Shown here one piece after another: positions 61,818-64,000 of a DNA stretch of 64,000 bases. Source of the stretch: Streptomyces qaidamensis (GTDB lineage: Bacteria > Actinomycetota > Actinomycetes > Streptomycetales > Streptomycetaceae); NCBI RefSeq assembly GCF_001611795.1, contig NZ_CP015098.1, forward strand, positions 7,936,001 through 8,000,000. The letters run 5' to 3'. The translations under genes and the position numbers were made by a program. Below the pieces are notes generated by a model. That model saw only the letters and a program-made list of their open reading frames with translations, made no database searches and was not told the origin of the DNA. Within the stretch, counting starts at the first letter, position 1, and each line of letters begins with the position of its first letter.

Positions 61818-62611
61818 GCCGCGCTCCCTCCGGCACGCGCGGCTGAGCGGGCGCCTGGACGCTCGGACAGCAGCGTGCGCAGCACCCGGCGGCCGTCGGA
61901 GACGGCGTGGAGGTTGGAACGCCCGCTGCGCCGCGGCAGTTCGAGACTCGGGACCTCGGCGATGCGCAGCCCCGAGCGGAGCGCATGGGCGATCATCTCG
62001 GTCTCGATCTCGAACCCGGTGGAGTGCAGGTCGAGGTCGTCCAGGAAGTCACGGCGGAAGGCGCAGAACCCGTAGCAGAGGTCCGTCAGCTTGGCGTCGT
62101 AGAGGTGGTTCACGGCGGCCAGCAGCACCTGGTTGCCGAGCCGCCGGATGCGGGTGATGTCGAGGGAGCCGCCGCCCGCGATGAACCGCGAGCCCTTGAC
62201 GAAGTCGAAGCCGTTGTCGAGGAAGTGCAGGTAGTGCGGGATCTCCCCGGGAAGCATGCTGCCGTCGGCGTCCATCATCACGATGTGGTCGCCGGTCGCC
62301 GAGAGAAAGCCGGTGCGCAGAGCGTTGCCCTTGCCCGGGCCGCTCTGTTCGACATGGCGGACGGTCGGCAGGCACCGGGTCGCCATGTGCACCGTGGCGT
62401 CGACGGAGTCCCCGTCGACCAGGATGACCTCGTCGACGCAGTCCGGGATCTGCTCGAAGACCCAGGGGATATTGCGGGCCTCGTTGCGGGCGGGGACGAC
62501 GAGGCTCACCGTGGCCCCGGGCGGGGGACGGTCTCCCGCCCGGCGCATCGGGTGCACGGAGCCGTTGGCGTGCGGGGTGGGGAGCTCGGGGAGCTGGTGC
62601 GTGTGGTTCAT
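61814..62611 (-). CDS. Family-2 glycosyltransferase (DPM/polyisoprenyl-phosphate type)
   Basis: 265 aa from ATG 62611 with GGAGAT upstream; a much longer open frame extends upstream but is the shadow of the GH15 gene. GT2 core VSLVVPARNEARNIPWVF, VDGDSVDATVHMA, MMDADGSMLPGEI and GFEIETEMIAHALRSGL. No TM segment. The likely first gene of the minus-strand EPS operon; a promoter lies 60-90 bp upstream. Confidence 0.9.
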   Translation of the reverse strand: MNHTHQLPELPTPHANGSVHPMRRAGDRPPPGATVSLVVPARNEARNIPWVFEQIPDCVDEVILVDGDSVDATVHMATRCLPTVRHVEQSGPGKGNALRTGFLSATGDHIVMMDADGSMLPGEIPHYLHFLDNGFDFVKGSRFIAGGGSLDITRIRRLGNQVLLAAVNHLYDAKLTDLCYGFCAFRRDFLDDLDLHSTGFEIETEMIAHALRSGLRIAEVPSLELPRRSGRSNLHAVSDGRRVLRTLLSERPGARSAARAGGSAA

Positions 62612-62674
62612 GATGCCGGTATCTCCGCGTGTGGCGCCTTGGGGGTGACGCCATATATTTACGGTGTATACGTA

Positions 62675-62703
62675 CATTTTGCCCGATTTACCCCTCAGGT
62701 CAA
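62675..62703 (-). promoter_or_regulatory. Promoter of the exopolysaccharide operon
   Basis: Minus strand: -35 TTGACC (62703-62698), 17-bp spacer, -10 AAAATG (62680-62675). This AT-rich intergenic patch is otherwise out of character with the GC-rich window and is shared with the divergent GH15 gene at 62771. GTATAC (62666-62671) lies nearby. Confidence 0.5.
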
Positions 62704-62770
62704 GGGCCGTCAAGGGTTCGACCGGCGTAACGTGGACAGCGGCAAAGTGCACGACGGCGTAGTCCCGATC

Positions 62771-64000
62771 ATGAATGCACCCATCGAGGATTACGCGCTC
62801 ATCAGCGATCTGGAGACGGCCGCCATGGTCGGCCGGGACGGGTCTGTCGACTGGCTCTGTCTGCCCCGTTTCGACTCCCCGGCCTGCCTGGCGGCCCTGC
62901 TGGGCACCGAGGACAACGGCCGCTGGCGTCTCGCCCCGGTGTCCGGCGGTGTGTGCACCCGCCGCTCCTACCGGGCCGACACCCTGGTCCTGGACTCCGT
63001 CTGGGAGACACCCACGGGAACGGTCCGGGTCACCGACCTGATGCCGCCGCGTGCCGACGTGCCGTGCATCGTCCGCCTGGTCGAGTGCCTGTCCGGCTCT
63101 GTGGTGCTGCGCAGCGAACTGCGCCTGCGCTTCCACCAGGGTCGTGTCGTGCCCTGGGTCCGGGACGTCGGCCACTGCACCGTCGCCGTCGCCGGCCCGG
63201 ACGCCGTCTGGCTGGGCAGTGACGGCCATGTCCGTGATCGGGGCGACGAGGACGCCACCGTCTGGGAGTTCACCGTGACGGCCGGGCGGCGGCTGGGCCT
63301 CACGCTGGGGTGGACGCCGTCGTACCGGTCCGCGCCGCCCTCGCCCATGTCCGTCCCGGCGGAGACCGCCCTGAAGGAGACCTCCGACTTCTGGCGACGC
63401 TGGGCCGCCCGATGCTCCTACCAGGGGCCGTGGCGGGACGCCGTGATGCGTTCCCTGATCACCCTCAAAGCCCTCACCTACGCCCCCACGGGCGCCATCG
63501 TCGCCGCCCCCACCACATCCCTGCCCGGCCGCATCGGCGGCGCGAGCAACTGGGACTACCGCTTCTGCTGGTTGCGCGACTCCTCGCGGACCCTGTCCTG
63601 CCTGCTGCGCAGCGGCTACCGGGACGAGGCCGCGGCCTGGCTGGGCTGGCTGGTACGGGCCGTCGCGGGCGATCCCGCCGATCTCCAGACCGTCTACGGC
63701 GTCAAGGGGCAGCGGTTGCTGCCGGAGACCGAGGCGCCCTGGCTGCCCGGCTACGAGGGCTCCCGGCCCGTCCGGTTCGGCACCTCGGCGGTGAGCACCT
63801 TCCAGCTGGACGTCTACGGCGAGGTCATGGACACCTTGTGGCTGTCGCTGCGCGCCGGTGTCCCGATGCCCGCCCACGTGTGGGACCTGGTCGAATCGCT
63901 CATGGGCTTCCTGCTGCGGCACTGGCGCGAACCGGACCAGGGACTGTGGCAGCAGGACGGGGCGCGCCGGCAGTTCGTGCACTCCAAGGTCATGACGTGG
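62771..64000 (+). CDS. GH15 family glucoamylase/trehalase-like enzyme, 5' part
   Basis: 410 codons visible from ATG 62771; the gene runs off the window end. N-terminal beta-sandwich with MNAPIEDYALISDLETAAMVGRDGSVDW (only IEDYALISDL is needed for recognition), then the (alpha/alpha)6 part with SLPGRIGGASNWDYRFCWLRDSS. In actinomycetes this family includes GH15 trehalases and glucoamylases. The catalytic Glu residues are expected beyond the window or close to its end, so activity is unproved here. No signal peptide. Divergent from the EPS operon. Confidence 0.85.
   Translation, partial: MNAPIEDYALISDLETAAMVGRDGSVDWLCLPRFDSPACLAALLGTEDNGRWRLAPVSGGVCTRRSYRADTLVLDSVWETPTGTVRVTDLMPPRADVPCIVRLVECLSGSVVLRSELRLRFHQGRVVPWVRDVGHCTVAVAGPDAVWLGSDGHVRDRGDEDATVWEFTVTAGRRLGLTLGWTPSYRSAPPSPMSVPAETALKETSDFWRRWAARCSYQGPWRDAVMRSLITLKALTYAPTGAIVAAPTTSLPGRIGGASNWDYRFCWLRDSSRTLSCLLRSGYRDEAAAWLGWLVRAVAGDPADLQTVYGVKGQRLLPETEAPWLPGYEGSRPVRFGTSAVSTFQLDVYGEVMDTLWLSLRAGVPMPAHVWDLVESLMGFLLRHWREPDQGLWQQDGARRQFVHSKVMTW

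Noticed and set aside
59158..61986. Very long minus-strand open frame extending the GT2 gene at 58177-59157
   Set aside because: It runs antiparallel in frame through the flippase and second GT2 genes as Arg/Pro/Gly-rich shadow; ATG 59157 begins the conserved fold.
62612..63982. Long minus-strand extension of the DPM-like glycosyltransferase frame
   Set aside because: It is antisense to the GH15 gene, lacks a ribosome-binding site, and the conserved GT core begins only after ATG 62611.

Overview
The window is high-GC chromosomal DNA with strong G/C third-codon bias, frequent GTG starts, very short intergenic gaps and many ATGA/GTGA start-stop overlaps. Together with a conservon (CvnABCD-type) operon, WhiB and DUF574/DUF742 proteins, hopanoid genes and a split transketolase, this points to Streptomyces or a very close actinomycete. 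The species cannot be fixed from the sequence alone. The window starts inside hpnH and ends inside a GH15 gene.

Layout. 1-5.1 kb: end of a hopanoid/MEP-pathway operon (hpnH, ispG, dxs, hpnO). 5.1-5.9 kb: XRE-cupin regulator behind two tandem palindromes, coupled to a 39-aa membrane peptide. 6-9 kb: tyrosine phosphatase and GH36 alpha-galactosidase. 9-10.5 kb: ydaO-type (c-di-AMP) riboswitch and the LysM/M23 peptidase it controls. 10.6-15.7 kb: DUF6250 protein, SGNH hydrolase, TetR regulator, amino-acid dehydrogenase and an MBL-fold hydrolase, with a strong palindrome between the last two. 16.3-20.7 kb: five-gene conservon. 20.8-24.0 kb: threonine catabolism (tdh, kbl) plus a LysR regulator. 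24.0-25.6 kb: autoregulated XRE-cupin, GNAT and MmcQ/YjbR. 25.6-27.2 kb: split transketolase behind a MerR/SoxR-like operator.

27.4-46.8 kb lies between two identical tRNA-Pro(GGG) genes and has an accessory character. It holds a GH43-like protein, NUDIX protein, a deletion-fusion pseudogene joining a glutamine-synthetase start to an amidohydrolase end, a DUF574 methyltransferase, a lipoprotein, and scars of a two-component system. Next comes a tightly coupled catabolic operon (32.3-39.3 kb: XRE-cupin, M24-fold protein, TPP-dependent E1 alpha and beta, amidohydrolase, bicupin, SDR), which I cannot match to a described pathway. It is followed by an HhH endonuclease, DUF3140, Dps, WhiB, thiolase, TauE, HAD phosphatase, cobK, cobF and DUF309 genes.

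46.9-49.5 kb: aldo/keto reductase, double-DUF427 protein and TetR regulator. 49.7-62.7 kb: an apparent surface-polysaccharide locus made of APH-like kinase, GNAT/FemAB-like protein, phosphoesterase lipoprotein, multi-TM protein, TM-flavoprotein fusion, GH16 lipoprotein, polysaccharide deacetylase, three family-2 glycosyltransferases and a flippase. 62.8 kb to the end: GH15 glycosidase, truncated by the window.

Main points to follow: the 32.3-39.3 kb operon, in which two enzymes lack canonical catalytic residues; several clean palindromic operators beside their probable regulators; the riboswitch; a minisatellite in the conservon sensor; and the decayed genes between the tRNA copies.
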